Program-made: the position numbers and the translations under genes | Source: Tragulus kanchil | Lineage: Eukaryota; Chordata; Mammalia; Artiodactyla; Tragulidae | Length of the DNA: 64,000 nucleotides | NCBI GenBank assembly: GCA_022376925.1 | Contig: JAIOJX010000001.1 | Location: 3,257,501 to 3,321,500 of the forward strand | Reading direction: 5' to 3' | Notes under the pieces: model-generated | What the model was told of the DNA's origin: nothing | The model's database searches: none | Seen by the model: the letters and a program-made list of their open reading frames with translations, nothing else | In this document: piece by piece, positions 11,225 to 23,999 of the stretch | Layout: every line of letters begins with the position of its first letter | Position numbering within the stretch: position 1 is the first letter of the stretch

Positions 11225-13326
11225 GCATCAAAATATACTAGAATAATGACCTGGGGTATAAATTGGTGCAAGGTTTAGAGAAACACAACTCCCTGGGAGC
11301 TATAATAGAATGTCCTTGCTAAGCCTAAATTGATCAACCTAGTACTAGGCTTTTCTTTCCCTTTTTTTTAATCTGCTGGTTTCTCTCTTATACTGAGCTT
11401 TCTTCAAATTTTTATCCACTATCTCAGGCAAATAAAGGAAGGAAAAGGCACTTGGGCATCTCTCCTTTGACACCACCTTCTCCCATCATGAACTGTTTCC
11501 TAACTGCCTCCTCTACTCAAGTTATTCATTGAAGATGCCATTTTTCTCCTCATCATAGTGCTTCTGTCTTTGTTTCTAAGGAATCAGAGCGAATCCAAAA
11601 GGGAAGTAAAGATGGCCAGGTATGGGCCACTTCCCAGAATGAAACTCTGTGATGATTGTCTTTTCCCCAATCAAGAGGGACTAAATGTTCCTTCTCCAAA
11701 TCTAAGTTCTTTGCCTTCTAAAGCCAGAGCGTATGGTATTCATAATATATGTTGGATGGTTCCTTAGCAGTCACCACTCCTCAAACTGTTTTCTGTTACA
11801 ATTTGGACTTGGGAGACTGACTCACACCAGAATGGAATGTTTAAGAGAATATTCCAAGAGCATAAGCAGATTTCTAAATAACTATATGCAAATGTTTTTT
11901 CCACATGTGCTGTGAAATCAGACTCAACATCAGAGTCTCCCACCGTAACTCTAGTCTAGGCTTCTTGTAGGAAATGATGGATTGTAATTTTGTTTTGTAA
12001 GCTGAGGATAGGGACCCATGAACGTGGAGGGATCCTGTGGGTCCTGAGATGGGAATTACTCACTTGAGTCTGATTGGGAGATAAGCATCTGGTTTTTTTG
12101 TTTGTTTAGATCAGAAGTTAGAAAGAAGCTTTTGGAAGCCAAAACCTGTAGAAGCAGAAGGTGGAAAAATGCTGGGAAATGAGGGAAACATAATTATACT
12201 CTTTGACCCACCAGGCTTCTGTCCATGGAATTCTCCAGGCAAGAATACTGGAGTGGATAGCCATTTCCTCCTCCACCAGGGATTTAAGCAGAACCCAGGT
12301 CTCCTGCATTGGCAGGCAGATTCTTTACTACTGAGCCACCTGGGAAGCCCCAGCATCAAAATATACTAGAATAATGACCTGGGGTATAAATTGGTGCAAG
12401 GTTTAGAGAAACACAACTCCCTGGGAGCTATAATAGAATGTCCTTGCTAAGCCTAAATTGATCAACCTAGTACTAGGCTTTTCTTTCCCTTTTTTTTAAT
12501 CTGCTGGTTTCTCTCTTATACTGAGCTTTCTTCAAATTTTTATCCACTATCTCAGGCAAATAAAGGAAGGAAAAGGCACTTGGGCATCTCTCCTTTGACA
12601 CCACCTTCTCCCATCATGAACTGTTTCCTAACTGCCTCCTCTACTCAAGTTATTCATTGAAGATGCCATTTTTCTCCTCATCATAGTGCTTCTGTCTTTG
12701 TTTCTAAGGAATCAGAGCGAATCCAAAAGGGAAGTAAAGATGGCCAGGTATGGGCCACTTCCCAGAATGAAACTCTGTGATGATTGTCTTTTCCCCAATC
12801 AAGAGGGACTAAATGTTCCTTCTCCAAATCTAAGTTCTTTGCCTTCTAAAGCCAGAGCGTATGGTATTCATAATATATGTTGGATGGTTCCTTAGCAGTC
12901 ACCACTCCTCAAACTGTTTTCTGTTACAATTTGGACTTGGGAGACTGACTCACACCAGAATGGAATGTTTAAGAGAATATTCCAAGAGCATAAGCAGATT
13001 TCTAAATAACTATATGCAAATGTTTTTTCCACATGTGCTGTGAAATCAGACTCAACATCAGAGTCTCCCACCGTAACTCTAGTCTAGGCTTCTTGTAGGA
13101 AATGATGGATTGTAATTTTGTTTTGTAAGCTGAGGATAGGGACCCATGAACGTGGAGGGATCCTGTGGGTCCTGAGATGGGAATTACTCACTTGAGTCTG
13201 ATTGGGAGATAAGCATCTGGTTTTTTTGTTTGTTTAGATCAGAAGTTAGAAAGAAGCTTTTGGAAGCCAAAACCTGTAGAAGCAGAAGGTGGAAAAATGC
13301 TGGGAAATGAGGGAAACATAATTATA
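11038..13326. repeat. Direct tandem duplication 3, offset 1128 bp
   Basis: The left copy is 11038-12198 and the right copy 12198-13326. The offset is 1160 bp at the start and 1128 bp from about position 11200 on, so the right copy lacks about 32 bases at its head. The junction falls at shared 'actctttga'. The body looks identical. It starts inside a Bov-tA element, and the rest is unassigned DNA with no gene. Confidence 0.93.
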
Positions 13327-15449
13327 TTCCCCTTCCAGGATAATAGAAGAGCCCTAAGGCATGGGATCTGGTCACTATAACAGGGAAGTTGGGGAAGAGG
13401 AAGTAGATGAAGATGACCAGAGACAAAGAGTGGTACAGGAGAACTTCAGAACATTCCAAAACATCTCCCGGAAATCCCTAATGCAAAAGGCTGGTGACTT
13501 CTTTAGGACAGGAGAAATAAAAGTCAGAGCAAGGAAGACTGTCTCAGGTCAATGCCCAAATGAAGCAGAGGAGCCTAAAGGAGCAAGGGGAGGGGAGGGG
13601 AAGGAAACAGTGGCCTTAGAGCAGCAGGAAGACAGAGGAGCTCTAGGAATGATCCCAGGTTCGAGGAGACACCTTGAGGGTTTCACAGAACTCAAATTCC
13701 TGTTTGGCCTTCGTTACTCCATTAGCTGCCAAAAGAAAAATCAGACCCCACGAGTCCTTGCCATCTGACCCAGCATTTATACAGTAACCAGTCTAGAACC
13801 TTTGGCTTCAACTAGGGCCTTTGCCCACTTCGGATTGGCATGGATTCTTCCACAAGGCAGGTCTCTTCACCACGCTTCTCCCTAATTAGTCTCTGTCTGG
13901 CCCGAGGTCCATACCGATAAACCTAGATCTCCAGCCCAGATGCAGAGAAGCCTCTGTCCCACATCAGCAGTGTGTCTCCTCCTAGCTTTGCTGTTTATGA
14001 TTCCCCTCCTGGCCCAGCCACTTGTCTGGCTTCTGGTCTCAGCCAATCTGCTCTGAGGAGACTTGCAAGTGAGCCCTTCTTTAGAACGAATGACCAGCCC
14101 TCTTTAGAGTGACTCTGGATAGCAGAAAATTGGCACCTGCCAACACCCTTTCTTTTCCTTATTGCTTTGTGTTTTAGCCTCCCCTGCTACCCCTATGCTG
14201 GGGCCATCTGATCCTAGAACCTCAGTGTCTCATTCCTGACCTGGGACTTGTCCCTGGCTCTGTTTACTCTGTGACTCATGGCACTGGTCGCTGGCTGGAC
14301 CCTTTTGCTAATTACTTGCAGCAGTTGGAGCAGGCTTCAAGTTCCTGGATATCTTTCCCAATCCCTGGTTTTGTTTAGAAGGGGGGGGAAAAATGGGGGA
14401 AATCATAATTATATTCCTTCCAGGATAATAGAAGAGCCCTAAGGCATGGGATCTGGTCACTATAACAGGGAAGTTGGGGAAGAGGAAGTAGATGAAGATG
14501 ACCAGAGACAAAGAGTGGTACAGGAGAACTTCAGAACATTCCAAAACATCTCCCGGAAATCCCTAATGCAAAAGGCTGGTGACTTCTTTAGGACAGGAGA
14601 AATAAAAGTCAGAGCAAGGAAGACTGTCTCAGGTCAATGCCCAAATGAAGCAGAGGAGCCTAAAGGAGCAAGGGGAGGGGAGGGGAAGGAAACAGTGGCC
14701 TTAGAGCAGCAGGAAGACAGAGGAGCTCTAGGAATGATCCCAGGTTCGAGGAGACACCTTGAGGGTTTCACAGAACTCAAATTCCTGTTTGGCCTTCGTT
14801 ACTCCATTAGCTGCCAAAAGAAAAATCAGACCCCACGAGTCCTTGCCATCTGACCCAGCATTTATACAGTAACCAGTCTAGAACCTTTGGCTTCAACTAG
14901 GGCCTTTGCCCACTTCGGATTGGCATGGATTCTTCCACAAGGCAGGTCTCTTCACCACGCTTCTCCCTAATTAGTCTCTGTCTGGCCCGAGGTCCATACC
15001 GATAAACCTAGATCTCCAGCCCAGATGCAGAGAAGCCTCTGTCCCACATCAGCAGTGTGTCTCCTCCTAGCTTTGCTGTTTATGATTCCCCTCCTGGCCC
15101 AGCCACTTGTCTGGCTTCTGGTCTCAGCCAATCTGCTCTGAGGAGACTTGCAAGTGAGCCCTTCTTTAGAACGAATGACCAGCCCTCTTTAGAGTGACTC
15201 TGGATAGCAGAAAATTGGCACCTGCCAACACCCTTTCTTTTCCTTATTGCTTTGTGTTTTAGCCTCCCCTGCTACCCCTATGCTGGGGCCATCTGATCCT
15301 AGAACCTCAGTGTCTCATTCCTGACCTGGGACTTGTCCCTGGCTCTGTTTACTCTGTGACTCATGGCACTGGTCGCTGGCTGGACCCTTTTGCTAATTAC
15401 TTGCAGCAGTTGGAGCAGGCTTCAAGTTCCTGGATATCTTTCCCAATCC
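13217..15449. repeat. Direct tandem duplication 4, offset 1085 bp
   Basis: The left copy is about 13217-14364 and the right copy about 14365-15449. The right copy's head is a heavily deleted version of 13217-13330 ('ctggttttgtttagaagg', then 'aaatgggggaaatcat'); after that the two run at a constant 1085 bp. The left copy begins inside the tail of duplication 3. A 135-codon open frame is preserved in both copies only because the copies are identical. Confidence 0.93.
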
Positions 15450-17602
15450 AGGCCTCAGCCCGGATGTCAGTGCACAGCTCTACCTCAGCTTTGGATATTC
15501 TTCTCATTTTCCAGTCAGCCTATGTGTCAGAGACAGTCGACAGCCTAGAGAGGCTTGTGCTCTCACCTCCACATGGAGGTCATAGCAAAGCTTATCATCC
15601 AAGTCCCTGGCTCATAGCATCAAAATCTGATGAGAAAACTATGGAGGCTGAATCTATGGAGGCCAGAGAACTCTGTCTAAAGAGTCACCAGAAAGCTCTG
15701 TGGCTGAAGCAAGATTTCCCTGGGAGCACTTATATGTAGCCCAAGGTTATGGCCAGCAAAAGTCAAGAGGAGCCTGGCTCTAAATGGAATATGAGTAATG
15801 AAGCTAAAGACAACCAAAAACCTCCTGGTGCTATAGTTTGGGTGGCCTGAGTGCTCATATGAATAATCAGCATCTCCATACCACCTCTCAAATCCCAGGC
15901 TTACCTAGAAACCAGTGTCCCGGGTCAGCACTGTCTAATAGTAGCTACCATATCAAACCATGGAGATATAGAACATTATGCTTTTCCTCAAATGGTATTT
16001 CTGGAATAAGGATGAAGAAAGAATGTGCAAATGAGTAATAAACAGCTAACCTGCCAAGGGGGCCAGACCAGAAGAGGGAGTTGATGCCCTATGGGGAAGG
16101 ATGGGGATCCTAGCTCTCTCACTGAAGAGTTTTGAACTGGTGGGCCTACCTTACCTTACTATATCCTAGTCTCGTTGACCATTTCAATTTTCACCTATAT
16201 GAACTTCCATTGTCATTTAAGAAGATTTAAATAAATAAACAAAGAGGGCTTATTCCTGTTAAGAAACGTCATTATCCAAGAAAGGTCAACTCTCCCCAAA
16301 TCAATATACAAACTTAACATAATCCCAGGTGGATTTTAAAGGGCCTACCCAGGATGATTCCAAAGCTTATCTGAAATATAAACAACTGCCAATGACTAGA
16401 AATATTAAAAAAATAAGGGGCATGCCCTAATATTAAAATATATTCTAAAGTCACAATACTCACAGTACAATGTGACAGAAACTCATGGCACTGGTCGCTG
16501 GCTGGACCCTTTTGCTAATTACTTGCAGCAGTTGGAGCAGGCTTCAAGTTCCTGGATATCTTTCCCAATCCAGGCCTCAGCCCGGATGTCAGTGCACAGC
16601 TCTACCTCAGCTTTGGATATTCTTCTCATTTTCCAGTCAGCCTATGTGTCAGAGACAGTCGACAGCCTAGAGAGGCTTGTGCTCTCACCTCCACATGGAG
16701 GTCATAGCAAAGCTTATCATCCAAGTCCCTGGCTCATAGCATCAAAATCTGATGAGAAAACTATGGAGGCTGAATCTATGGAGGCCAGAGAACTCTGTCT
16801 AAAGAGTCACCAGAAAGCTCTGTGGCTGAAGCAAGATTTCCCTGGGAGCACTTATATGTAGCCCAAGGTTATGGCCAGCAAAAGTCAAGAGGAGCCTGGC
16901 TCTAAATGGAATATGAGTAATGAAGCTAAAGACAACCAAAAACCTCCTGGTGCTATAGTTTGGGTGGCCTGAGTGCTCATATGAATAATCAGCATCTCCA
17001 TACCACCTCTCAAATCCCAGGCTTACCTAGAAACCAGTGTCCCGGGTCAGCACTGTCTAATAGTAGCTACCATATCAAACCATGGAGATATAGAACATTA
17101 TGCTTTTCCTCAAATGGTATTTCTGGAATAAGGATGAAGAAAGAATGTGCAAATGAGTAATAAACAGCTAACCTGCCAAGGGGGCCAGACCAGAAGAGGG
17201 AGTTGATGCCCTATGGGGAAGGATGGGGATCCTAGCTCTCTCACTGAAGAGTTTTGAACTGGTGGGCCTACCTTACCTTACTATATCCTAGTCTCGTTGA
17301 CCATTTCAATTTTCACCTATATGAACTTCCATTGTCATTTAAGAAGATTTAAATAAATAAACAAAGAGGGCTTATTCCTGTTAAGAAACGTCATTATCCA
17401 AGAAAGGTCAACTCTCCCCAAATCAATATACAAACTTAACATAATCCCAGGTGGATTTTAAAGGGCCTACCCAGGATGATTCCAAAGCTTATCTGAAATA
17501 TAAACAACTGCCAATGACTAGAAATATTAAAAAAATAAGGGGCATGCCCTAATATTAAAATATATTCTAAAGTCACAATACTCACAGTACAATGTGACAG
17601 AA
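15359..17602. repeat. Direct tandem duplication 5, offset 1122 bp
   Basis: The left copy is 15359-16480 and the right copy 16481-17602, abutting exactly at 'gacagaa|actcatgg'. The left copy starts about 90 bp before the end of duplication 4, so the two are chained. The right part of each copy is L1 ORF2-like sequence. Confidence 0.94.
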
Positions 17603-17750
17603 GACACCTATTAGTGTACAGTGCAAATGTAGAAGTAGACTCAAATACATGAATATTTAGCATATGATAAAGGAGGCATCTCAAATCAATATGTAAATAT
17701 GTTGAGATAAATGGACAGATACTTGAGATAAATGGATAGATACTGGTATC
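16215..17750 (+). mobile_element. L1 ORF2 fragment, forward, present twice by duplication
   Basis: The sequence from about 16215 ('aaataaataaacaaagag', 'cgtcattatccaagaaagg', 'ctctccccaaatcaatatac') follows the order of L1 ORF2 on the plus strand. It continues after the duplication junction at 17603 with 'gatacttgagataaatgg'-type L1 sequence. It has many stops and no coding capacity. The true element is about 1.1 kb shorter than it appears. Confidence 0.65.
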
Positions 17751-17950
17751 TTGGGGGGGGGGGGGCAAGATTAGCTTAGATTTATCACATAGAACCACAA
17801 TCCAATACTAGCCGTTTTTATAGTGCTACCTGGAGAAAACCAAAATCTGAATGTGAACAACGGAGTGCTCTTTGCTATCTAGATGATTTCCCTCAGCTGT
17901 CTCAGTAAGTCTCCTTTGTGGCCGCTCAGGCCTCTCCTGGATGAGTATGC
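17603..17950. other. L1 remnant and G run
   Basis: It contains the end of the L1 fragment and a G run of about 13 at 17753-17765. The remainder is unassigned; no gene is seen. Confidence 0.5.
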
Positions 17951-19240
17951 CACAATTTGTACACACACATCTATCCAGTTTGTTTATCATTGTTCTGTTG
18001 ATGGATTCCTGAGGTGTTTCTCCTCAGGGTATTACTAATAAAACTGCTGTGAACTTGTATGATTTATCATAGACATGTATTTTCATGACTCTTGGTTAAA
18101 TAGCTAGGAGTTGAATGGTTGCACCATAGGATAAGTGAATTTTAAGCTTTATAAGAAACTTTCATACTTTTTCCCAGAGTGTTCATCTCATTTTACATCC
18201 TTACCAAAAGTTCCTCTTTCTCCACAACCTCATCAATGTGGTGTGTCAGTCTTTTGATCTTTAACTATTCTGGTGAGTGTGTAACGGTATCTCATTGTGA
18301 TTTTCATTTTCATTTTCAAGATGACTAATGACATAAGCAATTTTTCATGTGCTTATTGGCCATTTGTAAATCTTCTTTTGTGAGGTGCTCTTCAATTGTT
18401 TTTGTTCATTTTAGTTGGCTGTCTTTTAATCATTCATCTGTAGAAGGTCTTTACATATCCTGAATGCCAATCCCTGATCAAATATAAGTATTTAAAAACA
18501 TAATTTCCCCCAGCAGCCTACCTTACATAGTGTACATAGCTTACCTATTCACTTTGTTAGCAGTATCATTTGATGAGTAGAAATTTTAAAGTTTTATGAA
18601 ATGTAATTTCTCAATTTTTCTCATTGCTTCTGTTTTCTGTCCTGGTTTAGAAACATTTACCTACCACCAGGTGACAAAGATTCTTCCACAATTTCCTTTA
18701 AAATATTTACAGTATTTTACTTTATATTTAGGTCCCTGATCCATGCCAAATTAATTTTTGTGTATGGTGTGAGACTAGGTTCAAGTTTCCCTTATCCACA
18801 TCAATGGACAGTTTTCCCAGTGCCATTTGTTGAAAAGACTTTTTGTTCTTTCTCATTCTGTTGCTTAGGCACCTTTGTCAAAAATAAAATTATTATATAA
18901 ATGTGCATCTATTTCTGGGATCTTTATTCTGTCATATTGAAATGTTGGTCAATACTTATGCCAGTAACACACTATCTTAATGAACATAGCTTTAGTGAAA
19001 TTGCTAAAGTCAGGTTAGGTTAGTCCTTTAACTTTGTTCATATTTTTCAATGTTGCTTTAGGTTTACTAGGTCTTTTGCATTTCCATTTCAAAACAGTTT
19101 GTCAAATTCCACTTAAAAAGCTGTCATAGTTATGACATGATTGTGTTAAATCAGTAAATCTATAAATAAAATCTATTAATGTATAAGTCAGTTTGTGAGA
19201 ATTGACATCTCACAAATAATATCATGGCATATAGCTCCAT
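17950..19240 (-). mobile_element. Old L1 fragment, reverse
   Basis: It follows the antisense L1 order: 'tgttgatggattcctgaggt', 'ccacaacctcatcaatgtgg', 'catgtgcttattggccattt', 'ccagtgccatttgttgaaaa', 'ctgggatctttattctgtca' and 'gagaattgacatctcacaaa'. It is diverged, with numerous stops in every frame. Its right end runs into duplication 6. Confidence 0.8.
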
Positions 19241-21327
19241 TCCTATAATAGGTTTTTAATTAGAGAATTCTCTGTGGCAGAGCTGTGCTTTAGAGAGATT
19301 AATTTTGGAGCAATCTGCAGTGTAGACTGGAGGAGAAGCGTGGGGACCACATGCTACCATGGTTATCCACAGACAGAACATGCTAGAATTGGCACAGTAG
19401 CAGAGTGGAAATTAGGAAGTACATTCTAGAAATTGTCAGAATTTAATGACTGAATGTGAAGAGTGAGAAAGATTATTGAAATTTAGATTACTCAGATATT
19501 TCTGTCCTGGATGATCAAGAGGATGACATTTCCCTGAAACATACACTCTTTTTAATCAAGGAAGTATTAAATACGTATTATGTAACAGAACCTGTGCTTG
19601 GCATTAGAGACACAATAAGAGCAAAAGCATACTTGGTCCTCACCTTACTGGAACATTTTGTGGGTGAGAAAGACATTTATTAATCATGCAAGTAGATGTA
19701 AACTTGCAACTAATAAAAACGCTCTACAGAAAGCACATCTAGCACTTAAACTTTGGTTTCTAATTCATTTCTCCAATAAAAGAACCAGGCATCCCTGGAG
19801 AAATGACTGATTCTATGGCAGGGGTAGAAAATATACAAGATAAACTGAGAGTCTTGTAACACTAGAAAGAAGTGCTAAAACAAAACAAAAAATCTCACTA
19901 TGATGGGAGTATGTCAAGGAGACACAGAGGAGCCAACTAAAAGACAAAATAATAAAGTGGTGTTGGAGTATAACCCAAAGTGTAAAGCAAATAGTTCAGA
20001 CTGCAGCCAAGGATCAGGCTCGGCTTCTGACTTTTTCCTTGGCAAGATCTGTAATCCAACAATGCCTTAGACCAATCTTTCCTCCACAACCTCAATTTTA
20101 TCTCTTCTCTTGCCTGTGTTTCAGTTCACCAAACCAGTAGCTAAAAACACAGAAATTGTGGCTTCCTGGACCATTTCCATTCACATTGGGTTGATAACTA
20201 GTTAGTCAGAACTGACTTAGGCGTGGAGTCTTTCAGTTTACCTTGAATAGTAAATATAAATCAAATCTTAAATTTTTGTATAAGTCAGTTTGTGAGAATT
20301 GACATCTCACAAATAATATCATGGCATATAGCTCCATTCCTATAATAGGTTTTTAATTAGAGAATTCTCTGTGGCAGAGCTGTGCTTTAGAGAGATTAAT
20401 TTTGGAGCAATCTGCAGTGTAGACTGGAGGAGAAGCGTGGGGACCACATGCTACCATGGTTATCCACAGACAGAACATGCTAGAATTGGCACAGTAGCAG
20501 AGTGGAAATTAGGAAGTACATTCTAGAAATTGTCAGAATTTAATGACTGAATGTGAAGAGTGAGAAAGATTATTGAAATTTAGATTACTCAGATATTTCT
20601 GTCCTGGATGATCAAGAGGATGACATTTCCCTGAAACATACACTCTTTTTAATCAAGGAAGTATTAAATACGTATTATGTAACAGAACCTGTGCTTGGCA
20701 TTAGAGACACAATAAGAGCAAAAGCATACTTGGTCCTCACCTTACTGGAACATTTTGTGGGTGAGAAAGACATTTATTAATCATGCAAGTAGATGTAAAC
20801 TTGCAACTAATAAAAACGCTCTACAGAAAGCACATCTAGCACTTAAACTTTGGTTTCTAATTCATTTCTCCAATAAAAGAACCAGGCATCCCTGGAGAAA
20901 TGACTGATTCTATGGCAGGGGTAGAAAATATACAAGATAAACTGAGAGTCTTGTAACACTAGAAAGAAGTGCTAAAACAAAACAAAAAATCTCACTATGA
21001 TGGGAGTATGTCAAGGAGACACAGAGGAGCCAACTAAAAGACAAAATAATAAAGTGGTGTTGGAGTATAACCCAAAGTGTAAAGCAAATAGTTCAGACTG
21101 CAGCCAAGGATCAGGCTCGGCTTCTGACTTTTTCCTTGGCAAGATCTGTAATCCAACAATGCCTTAGACCAATCTTTCCTCCACAACCTCAATTTTATCT
21201 CTTCTCTTGCCTGTGTTTCAGTTCACCAAACCAGTAGCTAAAAACACAGAAATTGTGGCTTCCTGGACCATTTCCATTCACATTGGGTTGATAACTAGTG
21301 TCCTAGGTCCTCAGAACTGACTTAGGC
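19180..21327. repeat. Direct tandem duplication 6, offset 1097 bp
   Basis: The left copy is 19180-20222 and the right copy 20277-21327. About 54 bases between them (20223-20276) look like a badly deleted version of the sequence just before 19180. At its right end the left copy reads 'agttagtcagaactg', where the right copy reads 'agtgtcctaggtcctcagaa', a loss of about 8 bases. Each copy holds L1 end sequence and an old repeat fragment (about 19560-19680). Confidence 0.92.
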
Positions 21328-21375
21328 TGGGTCAGAAGTAGTGCTTAGTAACTTCATGTGTCTACCTGTGAATCT

Positions 21376-21600
21376 GGACTTTCCTGGTAGCTCAGTGGTA
21401 AAGAACCCACCTTCCAATGCAAGAGACACAAGAGATGCAAGTTTGATCCCTGGGTTGGGAAGACCCCTGGAGAAGGAAATGGCAACCCACTCCAGTATTC
21501 TTGCCTGGAAAGTCCCATGGACAGGGGAGCCTGGTGGGCTGCAGTCTATGGAGTTGCAAAGAGTCAAACATGACTTAGCCACCAAAACAACAACAACATG
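21376..21600 (+). mobile_element. Bov-tA SINE, forward (copied at 22455-22679)
   Basis: It starts 'gactttcctggtagctcagt', continues through 'gtttgatccctgggttggg' and 'ccagtattcttgcctggaaa', and ends in an (ACA)n-type tail 'caaaacaacaacaac'. The 22455-22679 copy is identical and is created by duplication 7, so there was one insertion only. Confidence 0.93.
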
Positions 21601-22004
21601 TGAATCTATTCTAGGAAGCACCGTGGGTCCAGTATCGGAGTTGCCTTTATGTACCGTAACTGTCATGGGGTAAGCTGCAAACAAACCATCTTGCCTGCCT
21701 GTCCCTTTAGAAGTTTGGGTCTGCCTGTCCCAGAGTTAGGCATGTACCCGCTCCAAATGCACACATGCAAAGAACCAAGTGTGCCAGCTTGTTGGAAAGA
21801 GCTCTTCCTATCTTCATTGAGTCTTAGACCCCAGACAAGTGGCAGCCTGTACTGGCACCCACTCTATGCTCAGCTCTGTACTGTGCACAGATGAGATGCT
21901 CAGAGATTTAAGTACAATAGTTCTAGCCTTAAAGATCATAAGCAAGTCACCTGACTACAAAGTGAGAAGACATCTAAAGAGCCAAGAAGATAAACCAAAA
22001 GTTG

Positions 22005-22120
22005 CATAAGTACTCACATTATCTCAATTAATTCTCACAAAACCCTGCATAATAGATCTTATTCTTACATGCAAATTACAGTGGAGGAAACTATGGTTCA
22101 GAGGAGAACGTTTGACTTAT
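22005..22120 (-). repeat. MIR fragment, reverse (fuller copy at 23084-23270)
   Basis: 'cacattatctcaattaattc' followed by 'gtggaggaaactatggttca' matches an antisense MIR. The copy beginning at 23084 runs further, to about 23270. The 22005 copy is cut by the duplication junction. Confidence 0.6.
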
Positions 22121-23283
22121 GGGCATAATAAAGTGGTGTTGGAGTATAACCCAAAGTGTAAAGCAAATAGTTCAGACTGCAGCCAAGGATCAGGCTCGGC
22201 TTCTGACTTTTTCCTTGGCAAGATCTGTAATCCAACAATGCCTTAGACCAATCTTTCCTCCACAACCTCAATTTTATCTCTTCTCTTGCCTGTGTTTCAG
22301 TTCACCAAACCAGTAGCTAAAAACACAGAAATTGTGGCTTCCTGGACCATTTCCATTCACATTGGGTTGATAACTAGTGTCCTAGGTCCTCAGAACTGAC
22401 TTAGGCTGGGTCAGAAGTAGTGCTTAGTAACTTCATGTGTCTACCTGTGAATCTGGACTTTCCTGGTAGCTCAGTGGTAAAGAACCCACCTTCCAATGCA
22501 AGAGACACAAGAGATGCAAGTTTGATCCCTGGGTTGGGAAGACCCCTGGAGAAGGAAATGGCAACCCACTCCAGTATTCTTGCCTGGAAAGTCCCATGGA
22601 CAGGGGAGCCTGGTGGGCTGCAGTCTATGGAGTTGCAAAGAGTCAAACATGACTTAGCCACCAAAACAACAACAACATGTGAATCTATTCTAGGAAGCAC
22701 CGTGGGTCCAGTATCGGAGTTGCCTTTATGTACCGTAACTGTCATGGGGTAAGCTGCAAACAAACCATCTTGCCTGCCTGTCCCTTTAGAAGTTTGGGTC
22801 TGCCTGTCCCAGAGTTAGGCATGTACCCGCTCCAAATGCACACATGCAAAGAACCAAGTGTGCCAGCTTGTTGGAAAGAGCTCTTCCTATCTTCATTGAG
22901 TCTTAGACCCCAGACAAGTGGCAGCCTGTACTGGCACCCACTCTATGCTCAGCTCTGTACTGTGCACAGATGAGATGCTCAGAGATTTAAGTACAATAGT
23001 TCTAGCCTTAAAGATCATAAGCAAGTCACCTGACTACAAAGTGAGAAGACATCTAAAGAGCCAAGAAGATAAACCAAAAGTTGCATAAGTACTCACATTA
23101 TCTCAATTAATTCTCACAAAACCCTGCATAATAGATCTTATTCTTACTACATGCAAATTACAGTGGAGGAAACTATGGTTCAGAGGGGAGAACGTTTGAC
23201 TATGGGCAAGTGTTGTAAGTAGAAAATACAGGATTCAAATCTAAATCTGTTGGGCTCTGAAACCTGTCTTCTTGAGATCTTTT

Positions 23284-23442
23284 TATTATTATTTGCCTAT
23301 TTGGTTGCACCAGGTTTTAGTTATTGCAGGGCAGATATTTAGTTGTGGCATATGGGGTCTAAATTCCTGACCGGGGATTGAACCCTGGACCCCCACATAA
23401 GGAGCTCAGAGTCTTAGCCAGTAGGCCATCAGGGCAATCCCC
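23284..23442 (-). mobile_element. tRNA-derived SINE (CHR-type), reverse
   Basis: On the plus strand: 'gcctatttggttgcaccagg', then 'cctgaccggggattgaaccc' (complement of the B-box region), then 'cttagccagtaggccatcag' and 'ggcaatcccc' (complement of the head). Short and diverged. Confidence 0.75.
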
Positions 23443-23445
23443 TCG

Positions 23446-23804
23446 AGATCTTCTTAACAACTCTGCAAGGATGGCCTCAGCCAACACTGCCTTTGCCAGT
23501 GACTCCCATATCAGGGCTTGTAGCAACACCTTCTATAGGATGGGGACATCTGGCTGGCATTTCTGGGAAGGAGTGGCACTGGCAGAGTGGAAAGATAGAC
23601 TGGCTCCTATTCATGTGGGCAGTTGCACGCAGGGCTCAACATAGCTGCTCTAATCCCTGTATCTTGTCCAGGTTAATCCTGCCCTGGATGATGTGACATT
23701 TCATCGAGTACGCCCTTTGCCTCTGTAACAAGATTCTGTTCATCTTCAAGCACAAATGATGAATTGGCCTTCCGTTTGCTTAGTTACTCAACTCTGAAAA
23801 GCCA
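23446..23804. other. No gene seen
   Basis: Single-copy DNA. An open frame of about 88 codons overlaps it and the preceding SINE, with no recognisable protein. Confidence 0.4.
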
Positions 23805-23999
23805 TCTCAGTTGAGCTAACTTTTAAATCATTTACAGGAAAATAGTCCTGCTGCTAAGACTTACATCTTGGCCTGGCTTGGGTATGACAGTGGACAAGGC
23901 TCCCTGGGCCTCATTTTTCCCATTTGAAGAAGATAGCTGTATTGGGTTTCATTCCATCTATGTTCCATCAACTGAGAAGGATAGAGTCAATCAACCAAC

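Larger units (their letters stand above)
21046..23208. repeat. Direct tandem duplication 7, offset 1079 bp
   Basis: The left copy is 21046-22124 and the right copy 22125-23208. It overlaps duplication 6, so the segment starting 'aataaagtggtgttggag' occurs three times (about 19950, 21049, 22128). The left copy has small losses near its right end ('cttacatgc' against 'cttactacatgc' in the right copy). Confidence 0.94.

Noticed and set aside
13361..14853. A conserved 135-codon frame present twice
   Set aside because: Its preservation reflects the identical copies of duplication 4, not selection. No similarity was recognised.
21322..21684. A 120-codon minus-strand frame repeated at 22401-22763
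   Set aside because: It is the reverse reading of a Bov-tA SINE (the familiar 'SPPGSPVHG...ARILEWVAIS' peptide). Similar frames appear at other SINEs here and are a common false gene call in ruminants.
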